From Candidatus Heimdallarchaeota archaeon (GTDB lineage: Archaea > Asgardarchaeota > Heimdallarchaeia > JABLTI01), in NCBI GenBank assembly GCA_019894765.1, contig JAGXNT010000025.1, positions 1-37,109 of the forward strand: a stretch of 37,109 nucleotides of DNA. Direction: 5' to 3'. Each line of letters opens with the position of its first letter. Positions within the stretch are counted from its first letter, which is position 1. Under the pieces are notes generated by a model. The model had not been told where the DNA came from and did no database searches. It saw only the letters and a list, made by a program, of their open reading frames with translations. The position numbers and the translations under genes are program-made. Below, piece after piece: positions 16,048 through 25,098 of this stretch.

Positions 16048-16530
16048 ATGAGAAATAATTGTATGTGGGACAAATCCATGAATCCAAAGAAAGAAGATGA
16101 ATTGGCGATAACAGCAACAATTGAAGACTATCTCGAGAGAATACTACTTCTAAGTGAAAATGATGGTCATGCACATATTACTGAATTAGCCAGTCTCTTA
16201 GGGATTAGTAAAGCAAGCGTTACAGAAATGATCTCAAAGCTAAAAACAAATGGATTTGTTAATTTTGAAAAATATGGTACTATTACACTAACTGAGAAAG
16301 GAAGAAAAATCGCTGTTAAAGTAAAAGAAAGACATGATATCTTGAAATCATTCCTAGTTCTTATTGGAGTTAATGAAGAAAACGCCAGTAATGACTGTTG
16401 TGTGATGGAACATAATCTTTCAAAAGAAACTATGGAAAAATTGAAGATATTTATAGAATTTCTCCAAGAAAAGAATCAGAAAGATGTTTTTGAGAGGCTA
16501 AGTGAATACATAACACAAATTGAAGAATAG
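16048..16530 (+). CDS. DtxR/MntR-family metal-dependent transcription regulator
   Basis: Up to 160 residues. The N-terminal winged helix is typical: TIEDYLERILLL (the D and E correspond to metal ligands of MntR), HITELASLLGISKASVTEMISKL as the helix-turn-helix, then GTITLTEKGRKIA. The dimerisation part has KERHDILKSFL, with a ligand His, and CCVMEHNLS, the C-x2-ME-H metal site. There is no C-terminal SH3-like domain, so it resembles MntR in size. Starts at 16048, 16063 and 16078 are all possible; the third begins nearest the usual family start. These proteins repress metal uptake genes in response to Mn2+ or Fe2+. The target is not evident from neighbours. Confidence 0.88.
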   Translation: MRNNCMWDKSMNPKKEDELAITATIEDYLERILLLSENDGHAHITELASLLGISKASVTEMISKLKTNGFVNFEKYGTITLTEKGRKIAVKVKERHDILKSFLVLIGVNEENASNDCCVMEHNLSKETMEKLKIFIEFLQEKNQKDVFERLSEYITQIEE

Positions 16531-16545
16531 ATTTTTTGTGGATAC

Positions 16546-17364
16546 TTATAATTGAGATAAGTATTCCAATGAATTGTTGATCGACGATTTACTATTTTGT
16601 TCTAAAATATACGATCCATTATAGTTTGTTTTCTTAATTTCTGCTAACAATGATTTCCATAGAATGGTTCCTTTTCCAATTTCAAGATGCGTATCCTTCC
16701 AGCCTTCTATATGACCTGCATTATCATGGATATGAATATGTACTAACTTTGATTTGAAGCAATCTAGGAAATCTAACTGCGAATATTTCGTAGTATTTGA
16801 GTGCCCAATGTCCCAAGTAATCCCTAGCGATTCCGAATTTATTTCTTTGACTATTTGACTTATTAGTTCTGGTGCATAGCATTCTTCAAATTGAGTCCAA
16901 GTAAAAATAGGCATATTCTCATATCCAACTATCACATCTTTATTTTCAACATATTCTGCTATTTCTTCAAAGGCAGCGAAGTTATTTTTGATAACTACCT
17001 GTGGGAAAGTATGACCCCCAGCACTTAATTCACCTGGATGTATTGTAATGACTCTTGAACCTATTTCTTGTGAAAAATCAATACACTCTTTCATAATTTT
17101 TAAAGAGAACAGTCTAATGGTTTTATTAAAGGCAGCAATATTTACATCTGAAAAGGTAGCGTGTAGCGTAAGCTCTAATCCAAGATCTATTGCTTCATTT
17201 TTGATAGCTTTTTTCTCTTCAATAGAAAATGAGCTTATATGACAATAGGGAGGTTCTGCAACTAGTTCTACAGTTGATAATTCTTTCTTATGTGCGAATT
17301 TTAGGAACTCACTTATTGAAGCTACTCCTGTGAAATTCAAGCCAAGTGAAATGCCAAGTTTCAA
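16546..17364 (-). CDS. Sugar phosphate isomerase/epimerase-type TIM-barrel protein
   Basis: 272 residues, the usual size for the xylose-isomerase-like/AP-endonuclease-2 TIM barrel. Conserved strand-end motifs in order: ELVAEPPY, LTLHATF near 65, ITIHPGE around 108, VGYENMP around 145, TWDIGHSN around 190, LVHIHIHDN around 213 and HLEIGKGTI. The His, Glu and Asp of these motifs form the divalent metal site. The family covers sugar isomerases, epimerases and endonuclease IV; the overall look favours a sugar isomerase/epimerase but the substrate cannot be named. Convergent with the DtxR-type gene at a 15-base distance. Confidence 0.8.
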   Translation of the reverse strand: MKLGISLGLNFTGVASISEFLKFAHKKELSTVELVAEPPYCHISSFSIEEKKAIKNEAIDLGLELTLHATFSDVNIAAFNKTIRLFSLKIMKECIDFSQEIGSRVITIHPGELSAGGHTFPQVVIKNNFAAFEEIAEYVENKDVIVGYENMPIFTWTQFEECYAPELISQIVKEINSESLGITWDIGHSNTTKYSQLDFLDCFKSKLVHIHIHDNAGHIEGWKDTHLEIGKGTILWKSLLAEIKKTNYNGSYILEQNSKSSINNSLEYLSQL

Positions 17365-17490
17365 ATATAATCCTCGAATGTATTTGTGTTTAATATTTAA
17401 TTAGGATATTGTTTCCAATTAATATGGAATTTTATTTTTATAAAAAAACAACTTTGATAGTCAAGACTAAAAATTCAGCATTTCTTAATC

Positions 17491-17532
17491 AAAAAAAATA
17501 GAAAATGAAGAAAGTAGTTGCTTTCCTCATTT
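17491..17532 (-). terminator. Hairpin terminator of the decayed surface-protein gene
   Basis: On the minus strand ATGAGGAAAG (17521-17530) pairs with CTTTCTTCAT (17505-17514) with one G-U pair and a 6-base loop, followed by a tract of eight T (17491-17498 on the complement). It directly follows the stop of the pseudogene. Confidence 0.5.
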
Positions 17533-17533
17533 A

Positions 17534-19131
17534 TTAATTGTCATACTTTTCTCGTCGTCTAACAATCATGATAATAACAAAACTTGCTGAAACTACAATT
17601 GAAACACTCAAAAAACTACCAATTAATGGCCCCATAGGTGTAGATGTATTCGAAGGTGTCGTTGTTGTTGTTGGGATAGTTATATTTAATGCAGCAGCAG
17701 TAGCAAAAATTAACCATGGTTCATCATATCCTGTACATGTAACAAATGGCAAATCTGTTACGATCCCAGCAGTTTCACCCATAAAAATCCCTCCAGCTGC
17801 TTCAATTTCACTTGTATTAAGATATTGATAAACGAGAGTTCCATCACAAATATAAATCAAATAACCTAAAATAACGGAAGAAGCGAATGCTTCCAAAAAT
17901 ATCGGTTCTTTCGAATATGAAGAAGTTGATAACTGAACAATTGGTGTCCATGTTCCATTATTGATGAACATCTTTCGATAATAAATTTGAGTAAGAAATC
18001 CTATTGCATCTTCGAATACTAAATGTAAATCTCCAGGACTATCGTTCTCAACTAGATATGCATGATTATTATTTCCAGAAGGATTATTGATTTGACTTGA
18101 TGGAGCTGTTGTGGAAGTATTCGTAAACCATTTGAGATAGTACAATTTACTATATGCTGTTCCTTCTGCCCAGAGAATATGTAAACCCTTGTCTTTTGCT
18201 AAATCAGTATTGAGAATTTTAACAAAATTATTACTTAGAGTTAACGTTTCATATGCACTCCAAAGCTTCGTGGTTTCATTAAAGAAAACATGAGAAATTG
18301 CCTGATTAGGAGCGTAATCAGAACTATTGGTCCAAGTAAGATGCAAGGAATCATAATCTGAACTTAGATCCATTATATTTGGATTAGATTCATTATACAA
18401 TACTAGTGGTTCCGAAAGCCATTCATTTGTAGTTAAATTGATTCTCTGCAATTGTATCATACTTAACCATAATGAAGATATACTTGATTCGTGTTTTGAA
18501 ATCCAAGCAATATTAACGGTATCATTATGCGAGATACCGATTTTTAAAGAGGAAAACTCATAGGTTTTGGTTGTAAAAACAGGAACTAAAGAACTTAATG
18601 AATTCGATGCTGTATAATTGAGATAATAGACTCGAGAATATGTATCTCTCTTAATAGCTAACACAATATGTAAATTATCATTGTTATCTACAGTAAGATC
18701 CGGATGGAGAATTTCCTCCTCAAATCGATACAGTAATTTCGAAACACTCCAGTTTATGCCATCACTACTATTTGAAAAAGAATAAAATAAAGAGAATCCA
18801 TGCTGAGTATGTTGTTGTATCTAAATGCAATGCAAACGACCATCGGTTCCTAGCGCAGTAGCATAGTAATCTCTCTGCAAATCACTCGGTGTTAAATGAA
18901 CGCCTTCACCAAATACAGTCTCATTACTATTGGAATTGGGGATTAAAAGTGGATTTTCAACGACTAAATCACTATCAAGTAGAATACTTAAATCTGAATC
19001 TTCTTCTAAAGCTTCTTTACTTTGAGCCAAACTTAAGAAACTAACATTTGGAAGATTAAAACAAAAAATGTGATTAGAACAAATGTACTAGTGATTTTTC
19101 TTAAATATGAATTCTTATCTACAATAACCAC
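17534..19131 (-). pseudogene. Secreted, membrane-anchored beta-propeller-like surface protein, broken by a frameshift and an amber codon
   Basis: Three pieces read as one protein of ~530 residues. From a GTG at 19129-19131 the frame encodes a signal peptide (SYLRKITSTFVLITFFVLIF) and stops at 19033-19035. The next frame, open between 19087 and 18824, continues with LSLAQSKEALEEDSDLS, a natural signal-peptidase site, so one base has been lost, most simply a T from the run at 19038-19040. The frame then meets TAG at 18821-18823 (between GRLHCI and IQQHTQHGF) and goes on in the same frame to 17534. TAG is one change from TGG. The remainder has repeated W/H-rich segments (INIAWISKH-like, LHLTWTNSS, LHILWAEG, LHLVFED), a Thr/Pro-rich stalk and a C-terminal transmembrane helix with a basic RRREK tail. 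Without the lesions it would be an outward-facing anchored propeller. Sequencing error cannot be excluded. Confidence 0.7.
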
Positions 19132-19241
19132 ACCCAGATTATAACTATCTAACGTAATTTAAAGATTACATTTATTCTCATTTGAATAAGAAATGGTAGT
19201 TTCTCCTAAGAGGTTTTTCTTAAAACTAGGAATCCAGATTA

Positions 19242-19251
19242 TTTATATAAA
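19242..19251 (+). promoter_or_regulatory. TATA-box-like element of nucS
   Basis: TTTATATAAA lies ~57-66 bases before the nucS ATG at 19308, with purine-rich sequence near the expected transcript start around 19272. Confidence 0.45.
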
Positions 19252-19307
19252 TTAAAAGGAATCAGCTTTAAAACAAGAAAATAATACTTGCTAAGGAAAT
19301 TTTCTCT

Positions 19308-20099
19308 ATGACTAAGACTCAAATCCTTCCAGGAAAAATAGACAAACTGGTAAAACAATTGAATGATGAATCTACCAATAAAATGATTGTTATTTTTGGA
19401 TCTTGCATTGCAATATTTGATGGTAGAATAAAATCATATCTTCCTGAAGGTGATAGATTATTGTTTATCAAAAAAGATGAAACTCTTGTTCTACATGGTC
19501 CAAAAGGTCTCAAACCAATGAATTGGCAAACCGCTGGAGCAGGAAAAATCACCTATCTTCTTGATAACAATAAACTTACAGTCAAATCCTTCAGAACTAA
19601 AACTCAAGAAACCCTAGAGATTATTTTCAATGAAATATATCATACAACACTTTTCGATGCACACGATTCCGCTTCTCTTAGCATTTATGGTTCCGAAAAA
19701 GATCTCTCCGATTACTTGTATGACCATCCAGAAATAATCGATAAGGATTTTCAACCAACAACTCGAGAATACAATACTCCATTCGGTTATCTTGATCTAA
19801 GGGGAGTCGACAAAAAAGGGAATATTATTGTTGTTGAAGTAAAAAAACGAGCAGCTACCCCTTCTGATGCTCATCAATTGAAAAGATATGTAGAGTATTT
19901 CGGGCAAGTAGAGAAAATCAAAGTACGAGGAATACTAGTTGCAAAAAGTTTCAGTGAAAAAGTAATGAATATTTTACAGGTGAATGATTTAGAAGCAGTT
20001 GCGGTTCCATGGCAGGAAATCTTCCCATCATTAGCAAATGAAAAACCAACAGTGACTCTTGAAGATTTCATGTCAGATGAAAATCAGATAGAAAAATGA
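19308..20099 (+). CDS. nucS: Mismatch-specific endonuclease NucS/EndoMS
   Basis: 263 residues, typical length. NucS cuts both strands at mismatches, working with the sliding clamp in archaea and actinobacteria. The N-terminal DNA-binding domain has GDRLLFIKKDETLVLHGPKG and the MNWQ motif (residues 48-73). The restriction-like nuclease domain has Asp163 in GYLDLRG, Glu177 and Lys179 in VVEVKKR, and Gln190/Tyr194 in HQLKRYV. The C-terminus ends in VTLEDFM (Leu251, Phe254, Met255), which looks like a clamp-binding PIP box lacking the leading Gln. A TATA-like box lies upstream. Single gene, divergent to the pseudogene. Confidence 0.95.
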   Translation: MTKTQILPGKIDKLVKQLNDESTNKMIVIFGSCIAIFDGRIKSYLPEGDRLLFIKKDETLVLHGPKGLKPMNWQTAGAGKITYLLDNNKLTVKSFRTKTQETLEIIFNEIYHTTLFDAHDSASLSIYGSEKDLSDYLYDHPEIIDKDFQPTTREYNTPFGYLDLRGVDKKGNIIVVEVKKRAATPSDAHQLKRYVEYFGQVEKIKVRGILVAKSFSEKVMNILQVNDLEAVAVPWQEIFPSLANEKPTVTLEDFMSDENQIEK

Positions 20100-20182
20100 A
20101 AAATCTCTTTTAGGTAAAATTTGATAATACTTAATAGAACAAAAAACAATACATGGTATATCTGTAAATGAGTGAGGTTTCG

Positions 20183-20749
20183 ATGTCAAATAGAAATTCC
20201 ATTATCAAAACTATAATACCAATAATAGTTATAGTATTGATGTTCTCAAGCAGCTTGGTAATTTTTCTAACACCTTTTACTACAAGAAATTGGACTATTG
20301 GTTCGAATGCTTACGAGTACGAGACACATTTCTTCGGATATTGGAATTTTTATAATAATACTGAATTTGTTAGTTCAGGTGGTTCCAGCACTCTTGATAA
20401 TTTCTTGGTAATCTCACCTGTGCTAATTATTACTGGATTAGCTCTAACTTTAATCCTTGTTCCTATACTAGGTTTCATTTTAAGTTATGATGAGAAATTT
20501 CAAGATAATGTTAGACGTATTTTGAGTATGTTAGTTGTGTTATTTGGGATAATCGGTTTTATCGGAGTAATGCTGCAACTACCATTTTTCAATTATTTAG
20601 ATAACTTACACAGCGAAACAAAATTAGGTGTAGGATTCATTTTTTCAATCATCCACTTTATAGTAGTTACACTCTTTGGAATAATACTTGGAATCCTACC
20701 AAAAAGAAATGAGAGACTTAATACCCATGTGACTAGATCCTTAGAGTGA
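20183..20749 (+). CDS. Four-pass membrane protein of unknown function
   Basis: 188 residues from the ATG at 20183, preceded by GTGAGGT four bases upstream; an in-frame ATG at 20168 has no such site. Hydrophobic helices lie at about 10-30 (IIPIIVIVLMFSSSLVIFL), 75-100 (VISPVLIITGLALTLILVPIL), 112-132 (LSMLVVLFGIIGFIGVML) and 150-170 (GFIFSIIHFIVVTLFGIIL). An extracellular loop of ~45 residues between helices one and two holds N-x-T sites. No family recognised. It is on the same strand as nucS (84 bases before) and korA (83 bases after) but with gaps that suggest its own transcript. Confidence 0.6.
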   Translation: MSNRNSIIKTIIPIIVIVLMFSSSLVIFLTPFTTRNWTIGSNAYEYETHFFGYWNFYNNTEFVSSGGSSTLDNFLVISPVLIITGLALTLILVPILGFILSYDEKFQDNVRRILSMLVVLFGIIGFIGVMLQLPFFNYLDNLHSETKLGVGFIFSIIHFIVVTLFGIILGILPKRNERLNTHVTRSLE

Positions 20750-20832
20750 AAGAAAACATGTTATTAACTAAGATTCTTTATTTAATTTTTTTAAGCAAAA
20801 ATATTAATTAAAACTAATTAGACTGTTATGTT

Positions 20833-22572
20833 ATGACTAATCATACAATTTCTGATAAAAGTGATATCTCTATTGTTCTTTGTGGTGCTGCAGGTCAGGG
20901 AATACAAACAGTTGAGCAGTTCTTAACACATATTCTACATGAAGCAGGATATTATGTGGCTGCGCTAAAAGAATATATGTCTCGAGTTCGTGGAGGAACA
21001 AATTCAACAGAAATTCGTATCTCCTCAGACAAAGTAAAAGCTTATGTAGATCGAATTGATATTTTCATACCATTTAACAAAACTGCCATATCCAGACAAA
21101 GAAAAAGAATAACAAAGGATACACTCATCATAGGTGAACCAGAAAACATAAGACATGAACTTGATGTTAAAGAATACAATGTTATTGAGATTTCTTGGAC
21201 AAAAATTGCAGAAGAAATTGGTCATCGAATTTATTCAAATACAATAGCTGCTGGAGTTATTACTGAATTATTCAATATTGATGAAGAACTAGGAACAAAA
21301 TTTCTGAAGGAAAGATTTACGCCAAAAGGTGAGGAGATTGTTAATAAGAACATAGAAGCATTTCAAAAAGGCAATGAAATTGCAAATGAAATAGCTAAAT
21401 CAAAGGGAATAGCGATTAAAATTAAACCAAAAAAGAAAACTGAAAAAGAAATAATGGTTAATGGTGCTGATATTGTTGGGATGGGTGCTATTGCTGGAGG
21501 TTGTAATTTTATATGCTCGTATCCTATGAGTCCCTCAACTGGAGTCTTAAATTTCCTTGCAAAACATTCCAATGATTTTGATATTTTAGTTGAACAAGCT
21601 GAGGATGAAATCGCAGCAATAAATGCAGGATTAGGAGCTGCGTATGCTGGTGCAAGGGCAATGGTTACTACCTCAGGTGGAGGATTTGCTTTAATGAGTG
21701 AAGGAATAAGCTTGAGTGGAATGATAGAGACACCTATTGTTATTCACATTGCACAACGACCAGGACCAGCTACTGGTTTACCAACTCGAACGGAACAAGG
21801 AGATTTAGAGTTAGCATTGTACAGTGGTCATGGAGATTTTCCAAGAATAATTCTGGCACCTGGAAAACTTAAAGACGCTTTCTACATTACACAGAAAGCG
21901 TTCAATATGGCAGATGAATTTCAAGTTCCTGTGATTATATTAACAGATCAGTTTTTTGTGGATTTATATTACAATATTCCTTCTTTGGATATGTCAGATA
22001 TTTCAATTGACAAACATATCATTAAAACAGAAAAAGGCTACCAACGATACAAACTAACGAAAACAGGTATTTCTCCTCGAGGGATACCAGGTTTTGGTGA
22101 AGGATTAGTAAGAGCTGACAGTGATGAACACGATGAAGATGGATTCATTACAGAAGACCTTGAAAATACTCGAGTAAAAATGGTTGAAAAGAGATTGAAA
22201 AGACTCGAGGAAGTGAAGAAAAATGTCCTTGCTCCTGACCTAATAGGAAGTAAGAATTATGAAACTCTAATTGTTGGTTGGGGATCAACTTGTAATGCAA
22301 TCACTGAAGCACTAGAATCAATTGGTGATAAAAGTATTTCATTCCTTCATTTCAAGCAAGTATATCCATTATATAAGAAGACAAAAGAATATCTTGAGAA
22401 AGCAAAAAAGCTTGTCATTGTTGAAAATAATGTAACATCTCAATTTGGAAAACTAATCAAACTTTATACCGGAATTGATATTGAAAATAAAATACTGAAG
22501 TTTACTGGCATGCCCTTTTCGGTCGAAGAACTGACGGAAAAAATCAAAAAAGTTGTGGAGGGCAAAAAATGA
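20833..22572 (+). CDS. korA: 2-oxoacid:ferredoxin oxidoreductase, fused gamma-alpha subunit
   Basis: 579 residues. The N-terminal ~180 residues are the gamma domain ([28 protein letters not shown]). From ~210 the alpha domain follows: [21 protein letters not shown], the E-x-E-D-E region [33 protein letters not shown], and the substrate loop [17 protein letters not shown] last part (~475-579) binds the transketolase C-terminal-like domain. The complex oxidatively decarboxylates a 2-oxoacid, often 2-oxoglutarate, with CoA and reduces ferredoxin. It overlaps the beta subunit gene by four bases (ATGA), so translation is coupled. The exact substrate is not fixed by sequence reading. No ribosome binding site is clear. 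Confidence 0.92.
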   Translation: MTNHTISDKSDISIVLCGAAGQGIQTVEQFLTHILHEAGYYVAALKEYMSRVRGGTNSTEIRISSDKVKAYVDRIDIFIPFNKTAISRQRKRITKDTLIIGEPENIRHELDVKEYNVIEISWTKIAEEIGHRIYSNTIAAGVITELFNIDEELGTKFLKERFTPKGEEIVNKNIEAFQKGNEIANEIAKSKGIAIKIKPKKKTEKEIMVNGADIVGMGAIAGGCNFICSYPMSPSTGVLNFLAKHSNDFDILVEQAEDEIAAINAGLGAAYAGARAMVTTSGGGFALMSEGISLSGMIETPIVIHIAQRPGPATGLPTRTEQGDLELALYSGHGDFPRIILAPGKLKDAFYITQKAFNMADEFQVPVIILTDQFFVDLYYNIPSLDMSDISIDKHIIKTEKGYQRYKLTKTGISPRGIPGFGEGLVRADSDEHDEDGFITEDLENTRVKMVEKRLKRLEEVKKNVLAPDLIGSKNYETLIVGWGSTCNAITEALESIGDKSISFLHFKQVYPLYKKTKEYLEKAKKLVIVENNVTSQFGKLIKLYTGIDIENKILKFTGMPFSVEELTEKIKKVVEGKK

Positions 22573-23423
22573 GCAAGAAAACAAATATATTCGATATGGG
22601 CGACATTGATATTTCTTGGTGTCCCGGATGTGGTGATTATCAAATATTAGCTACCCTTCAAGAAACACTTGTTGAATTAGATATAAAACCAGAAAACCTT
22701 GTCATGGTTTCAGGTATAGGACAAGCAGCGAAAATACCTCAATACTTGAAGTGCAATTTCTTTAATGGCTTACATGGGAGATCTTTGCCTGCAGCTTGGG
22801 CAATAAAAGCAGCGAACCCAAACTTAATTGTTATAGCTGAGAGTGGAGATGGATGTACATATGGCGAAGGTGGAAATCACTTCATACATACTGTGAGAAG
22901 AAACCCAGACATAACAAACATCGTGCATAATAACATGATTTATGGACTAACAAAAGGACAAGCTTCACCAACATCTCGCTTTGGAATGAAAACAGGAGTC
23001 CAAGTTGAAGGAGTAATCCTTGATCCCTTTAATCCTTTAACAATTGCAATTAGTCTTGATGCTTCTTTTGTCGCAAGAACATATGCAGGCGACACAAAGC
23101 ACATGAAAGCAATGATGAAACAAGCAATTCAACACAAAGGGTATGCTTTACTTGATATCTTACAACCTTGTGTCTCATTTAATAAATTAAACACCTATCA
23201 ATGGTTCAAAGAACGAGTTTATTATTTAGAAGAAAGTCATGATCCCAAAGATAGATTTGAAGCACTAAAACGAGCTTCCGAAGTAGAAAAGTTCCCCCTT
23301 GGAGTATTTTATACTAAAGATAAACCGACTTTTCTTGAAAAGCATGGGCTATATCAAAGAAGCAAAGAACCTCTCATTAAGAGAGAACGAGATCTGAAGA
23401 AATTCGCAGAGAAATTCCTCTAG
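22569..23423 (+). CDS. korB: 2-oxoacid:ferredoxin oxidoreductase, beta subunit
   Basis: 284 residues. The thiamine pyrophosphate/iron-sulfur subunit of the complex encoded with the overlapping upstream gene. Motifs: [12 protein letters not shown] with two cluster Cys near residue 17-20, [29 protein letters not shown], the TPP-binding segment beginning ESGDGC and closing with HNN about 30 residues later, [12 protein letters not shown], and a further Cys in LQPCVSFN. The acidic Asp usual after GDG is Cys here. No separate ferredoxin-like delta subunit gene is adjacent. A run of T follows its stop codon and is shared with the convergent ferritin-like gene. Confidence 0.92.
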   Translation: MSKKTNIFDMGDIDISWCPGCGDYQILATLQETLVELDIKPENLVMVSGIGQAAKIPQYLKCNFFNGLHGRSLPAAWAIKAANPNLIVIAESGDGCTYGEGGNHFIHTVRRNPDITNIVHNNMIYGLTKGQASPTSRFGMKTGVQVEGVILDPFNPLTIAISLDASFVARTYAGDTKHMKAMMKQAIQHKGYALLDILQPCVSFNKLNTYQWFKERVYYLEESHDPKDRFEALKRASEVEKFPLGVFYTKDKPTFLEKHGLYQRSKEPLIKRERDLKKFAEKFL

Positions 23424-23434
23424 ATCTCAAGAAT

Positions 23435-23446
23435 CATTTTTTTTTC
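23435..23446. terminator. T-rich transcription end between korB and the ferritin-like gene
   Basis: A nine-T run follows korB within a 30-base convergent gap. Archaeal RNA polymerase commonly stops at such tracts. No strong hairpin is seen. Confidence 0.35.
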
Positions 23447-23453
23447 CTTTAGG

Positions 23454-23933
23454 TTATCCACCAGGAGAACCATGGAACGGTGCATATTTGAACATCCAAT
23501 CTTCAAGCATATCTTGTGTTAAAGTTTCTTTTTCTACAATTGTTTTGAGTAATGCTTTCAAGAATGCATGATGTCTAATTTCATCCTTGTGTATTTCACT
23601 AATGATCATTTTTACTTTTTCATCTTCTATGTAAGCATTCAACAAACTTCTGTAAGTATCGATCGCTTTTGCTTCAAGTTCGATATGCTTCTCGATAGTC
23701 TCTTTTATTAAATCGTAATTCTCTTCCTCAATTAATGGAGTAGGACCTTCAAGCATACCTTTTAGACCTGTTAGAAGTATGGCGTGTTTTTTGGAATCCA
23801 TAGTGATTCCTCGTATGAGTTCCCTAACTAGAACATTTTTAATATCTACAACGCTCTTTTTAGAAATCTCGACAATTTTCTTCTCAAGAACAATTTGTTC
23901 TTCTATAAACCCAATTAATTCTTTATCAGCCAT
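23454..23933 (-). CDS. Ferritin-like four-helix protein
   Basis: 159 residues from the ATG at 23931-23933; the frame also begins with a GTG three codons earlier. Four helices with carboxylate and His residues at the spacing of diiron proteins: FIEEQIVLEKKI, MDSKKHAILL, HIELEAKAIDTY and KDEIRHHAFLKALL. These resemble ferritin-like/rubrerythrin-type cores, though the classic E-x2-H motifs are partly altered (K in DSKKH). There is no rubredoxin-like Cys domain. Likely an iron-binding or oxidative-stress protein; function not certain. Convergent with korB. Confidence 0.65.
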   Translation of the reverse strand: MADKELIGFIEEQIVLEKKIVEISKKSVVDIKNVLVRELIRGITMDSKKHAILLTGLKGMLEGPTPLIEEENYDLIKETIEKHIELEAKAIDTYRSLLNAYIEDEKVKMIISEIHKDEIRHHAFLKALLKTIVEKETLTQDMLEDWMFKYAPFHGSPGG

Positions 23934-24100
23934 TGCTAGCACTCACGTATATTTCTACTTAACAAAAAAGTGAACCTAATTAAAATATATCTATTAATAA
24001 AGAAAGGAGTTTGCTTGAAAAAGGATGCTTTTTTTCGATGCATTAAAAAATAATAAAGCTAATAAACATATAAAATATTTAATAATTGGAGATAGTAAAA

Positions 24101-24250
24101 ATGGTCAATCTTGCGGCAAGTGAACCTTGGTTATATCTGATTATTTTTGGAAGTTTTATGGTCTTTATACTAACTTTCGGATTAATTCTTGCTCTTACAC
24201 AAAGAATGAAGAAAAAGAAGAAAGCAGTTGAAGAGGCTCCAACAAATTAA
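24101..24250 (+). CDS. Small single-pass membrane protein, 49 residues
   Basis: An ORF below the usual length cutoff: ATG at 24101, TAA at 24248-24250. GGAGATAG sits 5-12 bases before the ATG. The protein has a short outside N-terminus, one transmembrane helix (residues ~10-33, LYLIIFGSFMVFILTFGLIL), then a basic R-x-KKKKK stretch and a short tail ending PTN, so the tail is cytoplasmic. An A/T-rich TATA-like stretch (24068-24080) lies upstream. No family recognised. It may be a subunit of a larger membrane complex or a small regulatory peptide. Confidence 0.6.
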   Translation: MVNLAASEPWLYLIIFGSFMVFILTFGLILALTQRMKKKKKAVEEAPTN

Positions 24251-24373
24251 GAAAAACAAAGTTTTTGTTAATTTTATTTTGTTTGCATAAGCTAGAACTT
24301 CACTTTCTTTCACAGAAGCTTTTATTATTTAAAGAGACAAATTTCAATTAAAAACTAAATGAGGTTAAAATCA

Positions 24374-24679
24374 ATGCATGAAAACTTAGAATTTGTTAAT
24401 GAAGAAGGAGAAAAAAATCCATGCGATATACAAGTATATGCTTTGTCAACTTGTGGTTTCTGTAAAAGAGGATTGGAATTCCTAAGAAAAAACAATCTTA
24501 CTTTTAGATACATCTATGTAGACCTACAAAAACCTGACTCAAGAATGAAAATCAAACGTGATTTAAGAGAAAAATTTGAAGAAAGGTTAGGATTCCCATT
24601 TGTCGTGATAGACGGTGGAGATAAAGTGTTGGTTGGTTACGTAGAAGAAAAATGGAAGGAAGCATTTTTAGACGCATAA
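24374..24679 (+). CDS. Glutaredoxin-like redox protein (CGFC active site)
   Basis: 101 residues from the ATG at 24374, which has GAGGT eight bases upstream; an ATG at 24359 is five codons longer. Thioredoxin fold: strand VYALSTCGFCKRG with the redox pair C-G-F-C, then helix EFLRKNN, a second strand FRYIYVDLQ, and the cis-proline strand FPFVVIDGGDKVLVGY. This is the glutaredoxin/NrdH class. It lies 27 bases before the ferredoxin:thioredoxin reductase catalytic subunit gene, so it is very probably the acceptor of its electrons. Confidence 0.88.
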   Translation: MHENLEFVNEEGEKNPCDIQVYALSTCGFCKRGLEFLRKNNLTFRYIYVDLQKPDSRMKIKRDLREKFEERLGFPFVVIDGGDKVLVGYVEEKWKEAFLDA

Positions 24680-24706
24680 GAAAAGCTATATTTAGCGAAG
24701 GAAAAA

Positions 24707-25063
24707 ATGATGCTCCCACCTAAAAAGGAAAAAACCAAAGAAGAAGTACGAAAATTTGTAGAAATGGTCGCTGAAAAGCAAGGATGGCATTTACATCCAG
24801 ATAAAGAATTTCTGGAGATGTTAATAGAAGGTTTAACATCTAATTTCAATAAACATGGTTATTTTGGTTGTCCTTGCAGATTAATTGAAGGTGACAAAGA
24901 AGTAGATTCAGATGTATTATGTCCTTGTGACTACTGTGTTCCTGATCAAAAGGAATTTGGTCACTGTTATTGTGGACTTTATACAACAGATGAATTTCAC
25001 GCAACAGGTAAAATGCCACAAGGCATTCCAGAACGTCGTCCAGAAGAACAATGGATTGATTAA
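24707..25063 (+). CDS. ftrB: Ferredoxin:thioredoxin reductase catalytic subunit
   Basis: 118 residues, the usual size. It holds seven Cys in the family pattern: CPC (55, 57), CPCDYC (72, 74, 77) and CYC (87, 89), forming a 4Fe-4S cluster next to an active disulfide. It uses electrons from ferredoxin to reduce disulfides of a thioredoxin or glutaredoxin. The last motif is CYC instead of the plant CHC, with a His just before it (GHCYCG). No variable (A) subunit gene is present, as commonly in archaea. The upstream partner gene encodes a glutaredoxin-like protein. Convergent with the mevalonate kinase gene; the 35-base gap is T-rich. Confidence 0.92.
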   Translation: MMLPPKKEKTKEEVRKFVEMVAEKQGWHLHPDKEFLEMLIEGLTSNFNKHGYFGCPCRLIEGDKEVDSDVLCPCDYCVPDQKEFGHCYCGLYTTDEFHATGKMPQGIPERRPEEQWID

Positions 25064-25098
25064 GAAAGAAAAACTGAATCATTTTTCTTTTTATTTTC

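Noticed and set aside
18821..18823. In-frame TAG read as pyrrolysine or programmed readthrough
   Set aside because: Several other genes in the window end in TAG (for example at 6492, 8865, 16530 and 28775), the site sits where Trp fits, and a frameshift lies upstream in the same gene.
20833..23423. korAB as a pyruvate:ferredoxin oxidoreductase
   Set aside because: The fused gamma-alpha order and two-gene layout without a delta ferredoxin subunit fit the general 2-oxoacid/2-oxoglutarate type better; the substrate was left open.
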